Below are positions 1 through 10,194 of a stretch of 64,000 bases of DNA, one piece after another. A program made the translations under genes and the position numbers. Within the stretch, counting starts at the first letter, position 1, and every line of letters begins with the position of its first letter. The notes beneath the pieces were generated by a model. That model saw only the letters and a program-made list of their open reading frames with translations. It was not told the origin of the DNA and did no database searches. Origin of the DNA: Streptomyces camponoticapitis (GTDB taxonomy: Bacteria > Actinomycetota > Actinomycetes > Streptomycetales > Streptomycetaceae); contig NZ_BMMV01000003.1 in the NCBI RefSeq assembly GCF_014646115.1, positions 278,770 to 342,769 on the forward strand, given 5' to 3'.

Positions 1-514
1 GCGCCAGCCGGCGGATGTCGCAGACGTCGAGTCCGGGGTTGGACGGGGTCTCGATCCACAGCAGCCGGGCGCCCGCCAGGACGTCGAGCTGCGCGTCGCG
101 GGCGGTGGGCGCGGTCCGCACCTCGATTCCGAATGCCGTGAGCTGCTCCCGTACCAGCGGCAGCGCCTGATACCCGTCGTCCGGCAGCACGACCGCGTCG
201 CCGACGCGCAGCTGGGAGAAGAGGACCGCCGAGATCGCGGCCATGCCGGAGGCGAAGGCGACCGTCTCGACGTCCCGGCCGGGGGCCTCCAGCTCGCCGA
301 TGGCCCGTTCCAGATGGGTCCAGGTGGGGTTGGTGTCACGGCCGTAGGTGTACGGGCCGGTGGGCTCGCCCGGCAGATGGAAGTGAGCGGCGAACACCGG
401 ACCCGGCATGGTCGGCTCGTATTTGACCGGGTCGGGCAGCCCGGCCCGTACGGCACGCGTGCCGTCCCCGATCTCGTGGTGCGGACCCGGTCCGGCGGCT
501 GTCCCGTGCTCCAT
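1..514 (-). CDS. Cystathionine gamma-synthase/lyase family PLP enzyme, C-terminal part outside window
   Basis: The reverse strand encodes about 171 residues of a trans-sulfuration PLP enzyme (Cys/Met metabolism family), running off the left edge. Visible family motifs are YTYGRDTNPTW near residue 55, which carries the Tyr/Arg that contact the cofactor phosphate, ASGMAAISA near residue 90 and LLWIETPSNP near residue 156. The PLP lysine would lie beyond the edge. Translation starts at the ATG complementary to 512-514, six bases after the stop of the holin-like gene, so the two are probably cotranscribed. Family members interconvert cystathionine, cysteine, homocysteine and homoserine esters; the exact substrate cannot be told from this fragment. 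Confidence 0.85.
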   Translation of the reverse strand, partial: MEHGTAAGPGPHHEIGDGTRAVRAGLPDPVKYEPTMPGPVFAAHFHLPGEPTGPYTYGRDTNPTWTHLERAIGELEAPGRDVETVAFASGMAAISAVLFSQLRVGDAVVLPDDGYQALPLVREQLTAFGIEVRTAPTARDAQLDVLAGARLLWIETPSNPGLDVCDIRRLA

Positions 515-520
515 GTGTGA

Positions 521-901
521 TCAGTCCTTGTCGTCGGGGAGCACGACGTTCAGCGCCCACGACACGATCGAGATGATGAGCCCGCCGAGCACGGCCGTCC
601 AGAAGCCCTCGACATGGAAGCTCAGGTCGAGCTTGTCGGCGAACCAGGAGGTCAGCAGCAGCATCAGCGCGTTCACGATCAGCGTGAACAGGCCCAGGGT
701 GACGATGAACAGCGGCAGCGTGAGCAGCTGGACGACCGGCTTGACGAGGAAATTGACCAGCCCGAAGATCAGCGCCACGACCACCAGCGCGAGGGCCTTC
801 TTACCGGTGCTGTCACCGGTAAGGGTTATGTCATTGATCAACCAGATCGCCACGGCCAGCGCACCCGCGTTGGCGATCGTCTTGACTACGAAATTTCTCA
901 T
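521..901 (-). CDS. Phage holin-family (PF04020, YvlD-like) small membrane protein
   Basis: This encodes 126 residues with about four hydrophobic segments (near residues 10-28, 42-60, 66-92 and 98-115) and a charged C-terminus ending PDDKD. The pattern matches the PF04020 four-helix membrane proteins, which are called holin-like by similarity but are not lysis proteins in most bacteria; their function is unknown. The start MRNFVVKTIANAG fits family members. An upstream in-frame GTG at 925 would run into the divergent cupin gene. The start codons of the two genes are only 14 bases apart and no Shine-Dalgarno sequence is visible, so leaderless translation is possible. Confidence 0.8.
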   Translation of the reverse strand: MRNFVVKTIANAGALAVAIWLINDITLTGDSTGKKALALVVVALIFGLVNFLVKPVVQLLTLPLFIVTLGLFTLIVNALMLLLTSWFADKLDLSFHVEGFWTAVLGGLIISIVSWALNVVLPDDKD

Positions 902-915
902 GGTGTGATCGTGGC

Positions 916-1233
916 ATGAAGGCATTCCGACTGGACGAGCTGGAGGCGGAACGTGCCGCCAACGACGGGGCGTATCTGCAGTTTGTACGGGAACGGAACA
1001 TGTCCGTCGGCCTGTACGCGCTGGACGCCGGCACCATCGACCCGCAGCAGCCGCACCGCCAGGACGAGGTCTACCTGGTCATGAGCGGTCGCGCGTCGAT
1101 CACCGTGGGCATGGAGACGACGCAGGTGGGGCGCGGCAGCGTCATCTACGTACCGGCCGGTGTGCCGCACAAGTTCCACCACATCACCGAGGACCTGCGG
1201 GTGATGGTCGTCTTCTCCCCGCCGGAGGGCTGA
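916..1233 (+). CDS. Small single-domain cupin protein
   Basis: The 105-residue product is a lone cupin beta-barrel. The first cupin motif shows H-R-Q-D-E-V-Y followed by VMSGRASI, and the second is VYVPAGVPHKFHH, giving a plausible metal set of two or three His and one Glu. Such proteins are small metal-dependent isomerases, dioxygenases or sensors, and the substrate cannot be assigned. The gene is divergent from the holin-like gene with 14 bases between start codons, so transcription must start within or at the edge of the opposite coding region. Confidence 0.8.
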   Translation: MKAFRLDELEAERAANDGAYLQFVRERNMSVGLYALDAGTIDPQQPHRQDEVYLVMSGRASITVGMETTQVGRGSVIYVPAGVPHKFHHITEDLRVMVVFSPPEG

Positions 1234-1291
1234 GCCGGGCGCGGAGCGGCCGGGCTGCCGGGCGCCGGGCGCACCCGGAGGGAACCGGAGG

Positions 1292-1320
1292 CCGACCCCC
1301 ACCGATTTCGTCAGGGTCGG
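1292..1320. terminator. Hairpin downstream of the cupin gene
   Basis: Perfect 7-base arms CCGACCC (1292-1298) and GGGTCGG (1314-1320) are separated by 15 bases, 59 bases after the cupin stop. There is no U-tract, as is usual for Streptomyces terminators. It could instead be part of the leader of the next gene. Confidence 0.35.
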
Positions 1321-1452
1321 ATCAGGGGAGTTCCAGGGCTCCGGGACCTCCGCTTCGGCCCGCGCCGCTCTAGCATCGGAGGAAGCGGGAACGTATCTCA
1401 CGTATTCACGCTATCCGTATGCTTCAGGTACTCACGGAACGAGGTAAGGACG

Positions 1453-1671
1453 ATGGCGGTACGGGAGATTGTCGCGGGAATGCCCTGGTGGGTGAAGTGG
1501 ATCGCGTTGCCCGTGGTCGTTCTCGTGGTGTTCGGCGGGCTGATCGCGAGCATCGTCGGATTTGTGATCGCGCTGCTCTTCAAGGTGCTGATCCTGGTGG
1601 CCCTGGTCGGCGGACTCGTCTACGGCGTAAGGAAGTTCACGTCCTCCTCGTCCTCGCGTGGCGACTGGTAG
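1453..1671 (+). CDS. DUF5326 family small membrane protein
   Basis: This gene encodes 72 residues. After a short N-terminus (MAVREIVAGMPWWVKW) come two hydrophobic helices, about residues 16-37 and 38-58, then a Ser-rich polar tail ending SRGDW. The pattern is that of the Streptomyces-conserved DUF5326 family, whose role is unknown. The start is supported by a GAGGTAAGG ribosome-binding stretch just upstream. A TAGCAT box at 1371-1376 could be a -10 element, but no good -35 is seen. Confidence 0.75.
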   Translation: MAVREIVAGMPWWVKWIALPVVVLVVFGGLIASIVGFVIALLFKVLILVALVGGLVYGVRKFTSSSSSRGDW

Positions 1672-1678
1672 AACCGCC

Positions 1679-1699
1679 GCCGCCCCTCACCGGGGCGGC
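1679..1699 (+). terminator. Stem-loop after the DUF5326 gene
   Basis: Arms GCCGCCCC (1679-1686) and GGGGCGGC (1692-1699) enclose a five-base loop beginning eight bases after the stop codon. The position and a perfect 8-bp GC stem fit a factor-independent terminator without a U-run. Confidence 0.55.
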
Positions 1700-1866
1700 C
1701 ACGCACCCCCGCCGTTAGCCCGCGCGGGGGAATGACGGAGACGAAACCACGCCCGGCTCTGAGGCTGCCATTAGAGTGGCGAGCCTCCGCTACATCCTGC
1801 GAAAACAGCGTCGATGGTCGCTTTGACCAGCGCATTCTGCGAGTTCTCGGCGCCTGGGGGTGACCT

Positions 1867-2643
1867 TTGGCCACAGCGACCACGTCAGCTGCCCCTACCC
1901 TCATCGGTTCGGTGCGGCGTGCGCTGCGCCTGCTGGAGTCGGCCGGCACCCATCCGAACGGCGCGCCGGCGAAACAGCTGGCCCGTGAGGCCGGGCTCCC
2001 CCTCCCCACCGCCTATCACCTGCTGCGCACCCTGACCCACGAGGGATATCTGCGCCGGGAGAAGGGCGTGTTCTTCCTCGGTGACGCGGTGGGCCGCCTG
2101 GTGAGCGGCGAGTTCCCGGGGGCCGGCCGGGCCGGGCGCACGATGGCCGAGTCGATGCGGCACTGCCACGATCTGATCGGGGCGCCGGTGTATTTCGCGA
2201 TCTACCGCGAGGGTGAGATCGAGATCGTCGCGGTGGCCGAGAGCCCCGCGGCGCCCGCCGTCGCCGAGTGGGCCGCCTTCCGCGAGACCGCGCACGCGCA
2301 CGCGATCGGGCAGTGTCTGCTGAGCCAGCTCGACGAGGACGCCCGCCGGGACCATCTGGACCGGCACCCCGTGGGTCCGCTCACTCCCTACTCGGTCGCC
2401 GACCGGCGCACACTGCTCGCGCGCCTCGGCGCCATGGGGCGTACGGGACCGGTGCTGGAGCGCCAGGAGTACGCGCTCGGCCACGTCTGCGCCGCCGTAC
2501 CGATCAGGGCGGGGGCGACGGTCGCGACCCTCGCGACGTCCGTGCCGCTGCACCAGGAGGAGAGACTGCTTCCGGCTGTCGAACTGCTGTCCAAGGAGAT
2601 CGGAAGCATGATCGGCTCGCTGGAATTCTCTATCAGTATCTGA
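1867..2643 (+). CDS. ssgR: IclR-family regulator SsgR, activator of ssgA
   Basis: The 258-residue product has an N-terminal IclR winged helix (about residues 10-75, with AKQLAREAGLPLPTAYHLLRT as the recognition region) and a C-terminal IclR effector domain (about 90-250). Its place directly upstream of ssgA, same strand, is that of SsgR, which in S. coelicolor activates ssgA transcription. The start is a TTG preceded by GGGGGTGA; upstream ATG codons are out of frame. The tail ending LEFSISI leads into an AT-rich spacer of 152 bases before ssgA, where the ssgA promoter and SsgR site would be expected. Identity rests mainly on family plus neighbour. Confidence 0.85.
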   Translation: MATATTSAAPTLIGSVRRALRLLESAGTHPNGAPAKQLAREAGLPLPTAYHLLRTLTHEGYLRREKGVFFLGDAVGRLVSGEFPGAGRAGRTMAESMRHCHDLIGAPVYFAIYREGEIEIVAVAESPAAPAVAEWAAFRETAHAHAIGQCLLSQLDEDARRDHLDRHPVGPLTPYSVADRRTLLARLGAMGRTGPVLERQEYALGHVCAAVPIRAGATVATLATSVPLHQEERLLPAVELLSKEIGSMIGSLEFSISI

Positions 2644-2795
2644 AATATCACTCCTTGTGATCCGCTGGAGCGTGCTGGACGATTAAGAAGAGGATCAAGG
2701 GGCATCAATACCGGACGTTTCACCCATCAAACCTTCGAAATCCCTCTGAATTTCTTACTCTCCGTAACTTTCCGTCATCCACTGCGGGGTACCTG

Positions 2796-3230
2796 ATGCG
2801 CGAGTTGGTTCAGGCAGAAGTCCTGATGAGTTTCCTTGTCTCCGAAGAGCTCTCATTCCGAATTCCGGTGGAACTGCGTTACGAGACGGCGGACCCCTAC
2901 GCGGTGCGGATGACGTTCCATCTGCCCGGCGACGCCCCGGTCACCTGGGCCTTCGGCCGTGAGCTGCTGATCGACGGCATCAACGAGCCCAGCGGCGACG
3001 GCGACGTGTACATCTCACCGACCGAGCCCGAGGAGCTCTCCGACGTCCACATCAGGCTCCAGGTGGGCGCGGAGCGCGCGCTGTTCCGGGCCAGCGCCCC
3101 GCCGCTGGTGGCCTTCCTCGACCGTACGGACCGGCTGGTCCCGCTCGGCCAGGAGATGGCGCTGGGGGACTTCGAGACCAACCTGGAGGAGACGCTGGGC
3201 CGTATCCTCGCCGAGGAGAACGCGGGCTGA
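2796..3230 (+). CDS. ssgA: Sporulation and septation regulator SsgA
   Basis: This encodes 144 residues of the SsgA-like protein family. The core from SFLVSEELSFRIPVELRYE through HLPGDAPVTWAFGREL and LDRTDRLVPLGQE to GRILAEENAG is near-diagnostic for SsgA itself rather than SsgB-G. SsgA stimulates septum formation, branching and germination in Streptomyces, helping SsgB and FtsZ to localise. Two starts are possible: the ATG at 2796 (MRELVQAEVLMSF, with GGGG six bases upstream) and the ATG at 2826 (MSFLV). The first has the better ribosome-binding site. The 2644-2795 leader is AT-rich relative to the window, fitting a regulated promoter. Confidence 0.93.
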   Translation: MRELVQAEVLMSFLVSEELSFRIPVELRYETADPYAVRMTFHLPGDAPVTWAFGRELLIDGINEPSGDGDVYISPTEPEELSDVHIRLQVGAERALFRASAPPLVAFLDRTDRLVPLGQEMALGDFETNLEETLGRILAEENAG

Positions 3231-3288
3231 GCGCCGCGCCCGCGCCGCGCCCGCCCCTCGCCCCAGCTGCCTCGCCCCCGCGCCGCGG

Positions 3289-4593
3289 CTACGCCTTCCG
3301 GCGCCGTCCCCCGCGGCGGCCCGCGCGCGGCTCCGACGACCCCGGCCGGTCCGCCGAGACCACCAGCGCCGCCAGCGCCGTGGTCACCGGCACCGACGCG
3401 ACCAGACCGATCGACCCCACCAGGGTCCGTACGATCTCCTCGGCCACCAGCTCGCTGTTGGCCACCGTCCCCACGCTCGACTCCGCGATCGAGAAGAGCA
3501 GCAGCAGCGGCAGAGCCGCGCCCGCGTAGGCCAGTACGAGCGTGTTGACCACCGACGCGATGTGGTCGCGTCCGATCCGGATACCGGCCCGGTAAAGCGC
3601 GCGGGGCCCCATGTCGGGGTCCGCCTGACGCAGCTCCCACACCGCCGACGTCTGGGTGACCGTCACATCGTCCAGCACACCCAGCGATCCGATGATCACG
3701 CCGGCCAGCAGCAGACCGCTCATGTCGATCTCCGGAAACAGCCCGTGGATCAGCCCGGTGTTGTCGTCCGTGTTGCCCGTCAGACTCGCCCAGCCGATGA
3801 ACAGCGAGCCCAGCAGCCCGATCAGCAGCAGGGAGATCAGCGTGCCGAGTACGGCGACGGAGGTACGGGCCGTCAGACCGTGGCACAGATACAGCGCGAT
3901 CAGCATGATCGCGCTCGCGCCGACGACCGCGACGATCAGCGGGTTCGAGCCCTGGAGAATCGCCGGCAGGATGAACATCGTCAGCACGGCGAACGAGATG
4001 ACGAGCGCGACCAGTGCCATCAGCCCGCGCAGCCGCCCCACCACGATCACCGCGAGAGCGAAGAGCCCGGCCAGCAACGCCATCGGCACCGTGCGGTCCA
4101 CGTCCGTGACCGAGTACTGGAGATCCTTCGGCGCGTCGGGCGCGTAGGCCACCACGACGTCCTGATTCACATGAAACTGCCGGGGCGCGTCCGGCTGGAC
4201 GACCTCGACGAACCTGCGCCCCTTGTCCTTGCCGCTCTTCACCTCCACCGTCGCCTTCTCGCAGTCCCCGTTCCGCGCGCGCTCCGCCTCCCGCCCCTGC
4301 GGCGCCGACGTGTCGCCCGTCGACGGGACTTGAGCGGCGTTCACATCACCGCAGTCGACCTGCTCGATCTTCACCACCTGGCCCTGCTGGGTCTGCCGGT
4401 CGAAGCCGACACCGGTGCGTTCATGGGCCGGGGTGCCGCCGGGCCAGAGCACGATCAGACCGACAACGACGGCTGTCGCGAAGGGAATCAGGACCGCGGC
4501 GATGACCTTGCGCAGGTGTCGGGAGACCGGCGCGGCCGGTCCATGACTGTGCGAGTGGCCGTGCGGATCGGGTGTCTGCGGGGATGGGGTCAC
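3289..4593 (-). CDS. YibE/F-family multi-pass membrane protein
   Basis: This gene encodes 434 residues. The N-terminus is cytoplasmic and His-rich (GHSHSHG), with a membrane anchor near residues 28-50. An extracytoplasmic domain of about 130 residues follows, then eight or so membrane helices from residue 170 onward with the family signature VLDDVTVTQTSAVWEL near residue 305, and a basic tail (RRGGRRRKA). YibE/F proteins are conserved in Gram-positive bacteria and suspected to be transporters, with no defined substrate. It is convergent with ssgA and divergent from thiC. Confidence 0.85.
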   Translation of the reverse strand: MTPSPQTPDPHGHSHSHGPAAPVSRHLRKVIAAVLIPFATAVVVGLIVLWPGGTPAHERTGVGFDRQTQQGQVVKIEQVDCGDVNAAQVPSTGDTSAPQGREAERARNGDCEKATVEVKSGKDKGRRFVEVVQPDAPRQFHVNQDVVVAYAPDAPKDLQYSVTDVDRTVPMALLAGLFALAVIVVGRLRGLMALVALVISFAVLTMFILPAILQGSNPLIVAVVGASAIMLIALYLCHGLTARTSVAVLGTLISLLLIGLLGSLFIGWASLTGNTDDNTGLIHGLFPEIDMSGLLLAGVIIGSLGVLDDVTVTQTSAVWELRQADPDMGPRALYRAGIRIGRDHIASVVNTLVLAYAGAALPLLLLFSIAESSVGTVANSELVAEEIVRTLVGSIGLVASVPVTTALAALVVSADRPGSSEPRAGRRGGRRRKA

Positions 4594-4626
4594 CGACCGA
4601 TCATCGCAAGAACGGTGGAGGCCCCC

Positions 4627-4656
4627 TGTTCAGCACGCCCGATGGGGAGTTAGCGT
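4627..4656 (+). promoter_or_regulatory. Candidate thiC promoter
   Basis: TGTTCA at 4627-4632 and TAGCGT at 4651-4656 are spaced by 18 bases and lie directly upstream of the riboswitch aptamer. The -10 fits the Streptomyces TAnnnT pattern; the -35 is a weak match. The transcript would start near 4662, just before the aptamer. Confidence 0.5.
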
Positions 4657-4671
4657 GGTAGTGCCTTTACA

Positions 4672-6600
<1,929 letters not shown>

Positions 6601-6617
6601 CCGTCAGCCCCTGACGA

Positions 6618-6655
6618 CGGATGCCCCCGACCGGAGGACCGGTCGGGGGCATCCG
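6618..6655 (+). terminator. thiC terminator
   Basis: A perfect 15-base arm CGGATGCCCCCGACC (6618-6632) pairs with 6641-6655. The helix extends inward by two G-C pairs to a four-base loop. It starts 18 bases after the thiC stop and separates thiC from the accessory cluster. Confidence 0.85.
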
Positions 6656-6697
6656 CCGTTCCGGCCGGCGGGGCTCCGTAGGTCGTAGCGGGGACTC

Positions 6698-6776
6698 CCA
6701 CCAAAGTGGTGGTTGAGGCCGCGAAAGGTGGGGACGGGGCGGAATCCCTTGTACCGGGGAGTGGCCAACGTATCGG
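6698..6776 (+). promoter_or_regulatory. Palindrome and weak promoter ahead of the acyl cluster
   Basis: CCACCA (6698-6703) and TGGTGG (6707-6712) form a perfect inverted repeat around AAG. Downstream, TTGTAC (6749-6754) and TATCGG (6771-6776) are spaced by 16 bases and could be a promoter for the MFS-to-DUF6125 transcript; the -10 is imperfect. The palindrome is a candidate binding site for the cluster's own response regulator, but nothing in the sequence proves this. Confidence 0.3.
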
Positions 6777-6846
6777 ATGAGTCCTGCAGTCGGCAGGCGG
6801 CAGAGCGCATCACCGACAGCCCCAACGTCCCGGGGGACAGACCTGC

Positions 6847-8310
6847 ATGGCCACAGAAGCCGGTACCGGACAAGCGACACCGACGCCCGACCCGACACCG
6901 AATCCCCTCTCACCGGCATCGGCACCGCCGCCGCACTCCGGACTCCTGCTCGGAATCCTGTCGTTGGCCGCCTTCATGGCCGGCCTCGATCTCTTCATCG
7001 TCAACGTCGGCTTCGACGCCATCGGCCGTGAATTCGACGGCGCCTCCCTCGCGGACCTCTCGTGGGTCCTCAACGCCTACGCCATCGTCTTCGCCGCACT
7101 GCTGGTGCCCCTGGGCCGGCTCTCCGACCGCTACGGCCGCAGGGCCGGATTCCTGCTCGGCGTCGCCCTGTTCACCGCGGCGTCCGCGGCCTGCGCCGTA
7201 TCGACATCGCTCTGGCAGCTGGTCCTCTTCCGGGTGCTCCAGGCGGTCGGCGCCGCGGCGCTGACGCCCGCCAGTCTCGGTCTGCTGCTCTCGGCGTTCC
7301 CGCCGGAGCGCCGGGCCGGTGCCGTACGGATCTGGTCGGCGAGCGGCGCGCTGGCGGCGGCGGCCGGGCCGGTCTTCGGCGGTCTGCTGGTCAGCGCGTC
7401 ATGGCGGTGGATCTTCCTGGTGAACATCCCCATCGGTGTCCTCGCGCTGGTCGTGGCCGTCCGTATCGTCCCCGACTCCAAGGAAGCGGCGATGACCCGG
7501 CTGCCCGATCTGCCGGGAGCCGCGCTGCTGACGGGTTCGATCGGGCTGCTGGCACTCGGCCTGGTGAAGATCAACGACTGGTCCGCGGTCCGGACGTCCG
7601 CCGTGCTGGCCGGTGCGGTCCTCGGGATCGCGGTGTTCTGGTTCCGGTCGCGGCGCCACGCCTCCCCGGTGATCGAACCGGCGCTGCTCCGGGTGCGGGC
7701 CTTCGTCTGGTCGAACCTGACGGCGATCGCCTTCAGCGCGGCGTTCGCCGCGAACCTGCTCACCGCGATCCTGTGGATGCAGCAGGTCTGGCACTACTCC
7801 GCACTGCGTACGGGACTCGGGATCGCCCCGGGCCCGCTGATGGTCCCGCTGGCCGCGATCGTCGCCGCGAAGCTGGCGGCACGCGTCCCGGCGTCCCGGA
7901 TGGTCGCCGCCGGATGTCTGCTGTGCACCGTCGGTGTGCTGCTGATGGCGGCGAGCATGGGGCAGAGCCCGCACTACGCGAGCGAGTTGCTGCCCGGCTG
8001 GCTGGTCGGCGGGGCCGGGGTGGGCCTCGCGCTCCCCACGATCCTCGCGACGGCCACGACCGAACTGCCGGCGGCCCGGTTCTCCACGGGCAGCGCGGTG
8101 GTCAACATGAGCCGGCAGATCGGCAGCGTGCTGGGGATCAGCCTGCTGGTCGCGATCCTCGGCACCCCCCTCACCTACGACGCGACCCACGAGGCGTTCG
8201 TCAACGCCTGGATCGCGATCGGGATCTTCATGATGCTCGGCGCCGCGACCGCGTTCGGTATGACCTCGCGTCCTGCCGCCCTCGGATCCCGGGCGCCGGC
8301 GAGCACGTAA
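6847..8310 (+). CDS. MFS drug/metabolite exporter (DHA2-like, 14 helices)
   Basis: The 487-residue product has a Pro-rich cytoplasmic N-terminus (about 30 residues), then about fourteen hydrophobic segments. The loop 2-3 signature GRLSDRYGRRAG lies near residue 90. Early helices show LDLFIVNVGFDAIGREF, typical of DHA2 proton-coupled exporters related to actinomycete antibiotic-efflux pumps. It opens a same-strand run of genes for acyl activation and desaturation, 24 bases ahead of the desaturase, so it most likely exports the product of that pathway. The start ATG follows GGGGGACAG. It ends with an Ala-rich tail and no extra domain. Confidence 0.9.
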   Translation: MATEAGTGQATPTPDPTPNPLSPASAPPPHSGLLLGILSLAAFMAGLDLFIVNVGFDAIGREFDGASLADLSWVLNAYAIVFAALLVPLGRLSDRYGRRAGFLLGVALFTAASAACAVSTSLWQLVLFRVLQAVGAAALTPASLGLLLSAFPPERRAGAVRIWSASGALAAAAGPVFGGLLVSASWRWIFLVNIPIGVLALVVAVRIVPDSKEAAMTRLPDLPGAALLTGSIGLLALGLVKINDWSAVRTSAVLAGAVLGIAVFWFRSRRHASPVIEPALLRVRAFVWSNLTAIAFSAAFAANLLTAILWMQQVWHYSALRTGLGIAPGPLMVPLAAIVAAKLAARVPASRMVAAGCLLCTVGVLLMAASMGQSPHYASELLPGWLVGGAGVGLALPTILATATTELPAARFSTGSAVVNMSRQIGSVLGISLLVAILGTPLTYDATHEAFVNAWIAIGIFMMLGAATAFGMTSRPAALGSRAPAST

Positions 8311-8334
8311 CCATCTCCTTCGAGAGGAAACGTC

Positions 8335-9591
8335 ATGACCACAGGCATCAACCTGGGCAGCGGCACCGACCTCGCCGCCGGCACCGACGGTGTGAGCACG
8401 AGCAAGACGCGCGTCGTCTTCGTCGACTGTCTGCCCGCGCTCACCCTCGGCCCGCAGCTCTCGCTGGCCCGCTTCGGTGAGATCGGCCTCGACCGGTCCA
8501 CCCCCGACACCTTCGAGCGCTACCTGCACGACCTCGAACCGGGCACCGAACTGGCCGTCGCCTTCATCGGAGGCAGCGGTTCCTCGGCACCGGCGGCGGT
8601 ACGGAGCCTGCGCGGTATGCGCGGCTTCGCCAAGACCCGGGTGTACGTCGTGGGCGACGGCGCCGGCGGCGCCGTACCCGGCTGGGCCGAGGTGCACGAC
8701 GTCGAGGACATCATCGCCCCCGCGGCCTTCGACGGCTTCGGCTTCGCCGACACCGTCGAGATAGGCATGCGGGCCCACGGCTCGCTGATCCTCGACCCGC
8801 TGTACACCGACTTCTACCTCGACATGACGTGGAACAAGATCTTCGACTGGTTCGAGACCACCCGCTGGGACTGGCGTGAGCTGGACCTCGACAAGCTCAA
8901 CCCCGAGCTGATGAGCGCCGAGGAGGTCGACTTCCTCACCGAGGCGGCGATCATCGAGTTCGGCACCCTGCCGGGCGCGCACAACTTCCTGCGCGAGTGG
9001 GAGGGCGAGACCAGCTTCTCGTCCTGGGCGCTCAGCTGGGGCGCGGAGGAGGCGCGGCACTCGCTCGTGCAGGCCCGCTGCCTCGACAAGCTGGGCGTCA
9101 AGGTCCGTTCCAAGCACGCGCTCTACAAGCGCGAGCCGTACCCGATCGGCGACACCCGCGTCGGCACCCTGATGATGAACATCATCTCCGAGGCCCGCGC
9201 CGCCGAGCTCTACCGCGCGCTCGCCGCCGAGACCAAGGAGCCCGTGGTCAGGGGCATCTGGAAGCTCCTCGGCCGCGACGAGTCCCGGCACGCCCGCGCG
9301 TTCTACGTCTTCACCCAGGAGCTGTGCGACGGCAACCGGGAGAGCCAGATCGCCGCGCTCAAGATGGCGTACGTCTGGCTGGCGGACCGCAGCGACGGCC
9401 TCAAGCACCCGGCCGGGCACTTCTACCCGCACTCGACCTCCGCGAAGGGTGTGCGGCGCATCGAGACGATCCAGGACGGCGCCACCGACGCCGCCGACGG
9501 CAAGGTCCTCTCCATGGTGCGACGGCTGGTCGAGGACGACTCCATCGAGTCGTCGAGGGACCTCAAGCGCAAGCTCCGCTCGCTCATCTGA
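8335..9591 (+). CDS. Ferritin-like diiron acyl-ACP desaturase with an extra N-terminal alpha/beta domain
   Basis: This encodes 418 residues. From about residue 155 it resembles soluble diiron acyl-ACP desaturases. Probable iron ligands are E208 (AAIIEFG), E239/H242 (WGAEEARHS), E286 (IISEARAAE) and E316/H319 (GRDESRHARAF); the repeated ExxH pattern is the family hallmark. Residues 24-150 are not part of that fold. They read as alternating strands and helices (RVVFVD, ELAVAFIGG, TRVYVVGDG) with a receiver- or flavodoxin-like look. The enzyme probably introduces a double bond, or performs another O2-dependent oxidation, on an acyl chain held by the ACP encoded 0.6 kb downstream. GAGAGGAAACGTC precedes the ATG. 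Confidence 0.8.
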   Translation: MTTGINLGSGTDLAAGTDGVSTSKTRVVFVDCLPALTLGPQLSLARFGEIGLDRSTPDTFERYLHDLEPGTELAVAFIGGSGSSAPAAVRSLRGMRGFAKTRVYVVGDGAGGAVPGWAEVHDVEDIIAPAAFDGFGFADTVEIGMRAHGSLILDPLYTDFYLDMTWNKIFDWFETTRWDWRELDLDKLNPELMSAEEVDFLTEAAIIEFGTLPGAHNFLREWEGETSFSSWALSWGAEEARHSLVQARCLDKLGVKVRSKHALYKREPYPIGDTRVGTLMMNIISEARAAELYRALAAETKEPVVRGIWKLLGRDESRHARAFYVFTQELCDGNRESQIAALKMAYVWLADRSDGLKHPAGHFYPHSTSAKGVRRIETIQDGATDAADGKVLSMVRRLVEDDSIESSRDLKRKLRSLI

Positions 9592-9669
9592 CCCGGCGTC
9601 GCCGCCGGTGCGAGCCGGCGGCCGGCGATCGGACAGCAGCCGACGACCGACGACCTGAGGAGCGGGGTT

Positions 9670-10188
9670 TTGCCCGAGTCAGCGTTCAACGACAGCGCCA
9701 CCGGGGCGGCGGCCGACACGGCCAACTGCTTCGGCTGCGCTCCGCACAATCCCATCGGGCTGCGGCTGGTCTTCGAGGAGGAGGGCAACGGATTCGGTAC
9801 CCGGATCAAGCTCGGCGCCGATTACGAGTCGTTCCCCGGCGTCATCCACGGCGGCATCGTCGCCGCGATCCTGGACGAGACGCTGGCCCAGGCCGTGTAC
9901 CGGTCCGACCGGATCTCCGCCTTCACCACCGGTCTGCGCATTCGCTACGGCAGGCCCATGGAGACCGGAGCCGAGTACACGGCCCATGCCGAGATCACCA
10001 AGCGCGACGCCCTGTCGGTACGTGCCTCCGGGGAGATCCGGCTGCCGGGCGGCGATCTCGTGGCCGCCGCCGACGGCACGTTCCACCTGCTCACGGACGA
10101 AGTCCTCGGTACGTACGACAAGCGCCTGCCGACCGGACTCGTCGACGCGCTCCGCGCATCCAACAGAACCGTCACCCAGGGGGATTGA
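9670..10188 (+). CDS. PaaI-type hotdog thioesterase
   Basis: The 172-residue product has the hotdog-fold signature FPGVIHGGIVAAILDET (residues 55-71), in which H60-G-G and D69-E70 mark the catalytic helix of PaaI/YbgC-like acyl thioesterases. An N-terminal NCFGCAPHNPIGLRL motif is typical of this subfamily. Translation starts at TTG, preceded by GAGGAG at a good distance. It ends seven bases before the ACP start codon. Its likely job is release or proofreading of the acyl group on that carrier protein. It lacks the alpha/beta-hydrolase thioesterase features of NRPS/PKS release domains. Confidence 0.85.
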   Translation: MPESAFNDSATGAAADTANCFGCAPHNPIGLRLVFEEEGNGFGTRIKLGADYESFPGVIHGGIVAAILDETLAQAVYRSDRISAFTTGLRIRYGRPMETGAEYTAHAEITKRDALSVRASGEIRLPGGDLVAAADGTFHLLTDEVLGTYDKRLPTGLVDALRASNRTVTQGD

Positions 10189-10194
10189 CCACAT

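Noticed and set aside
4164..4177. Degenerate parS (GATTCACATGAAAC, 12 of 14 matches) in the YibE/F gene
   Set aside because: Two mismatches break the palindrome, including the central CG; ParB sites are usually stricter.
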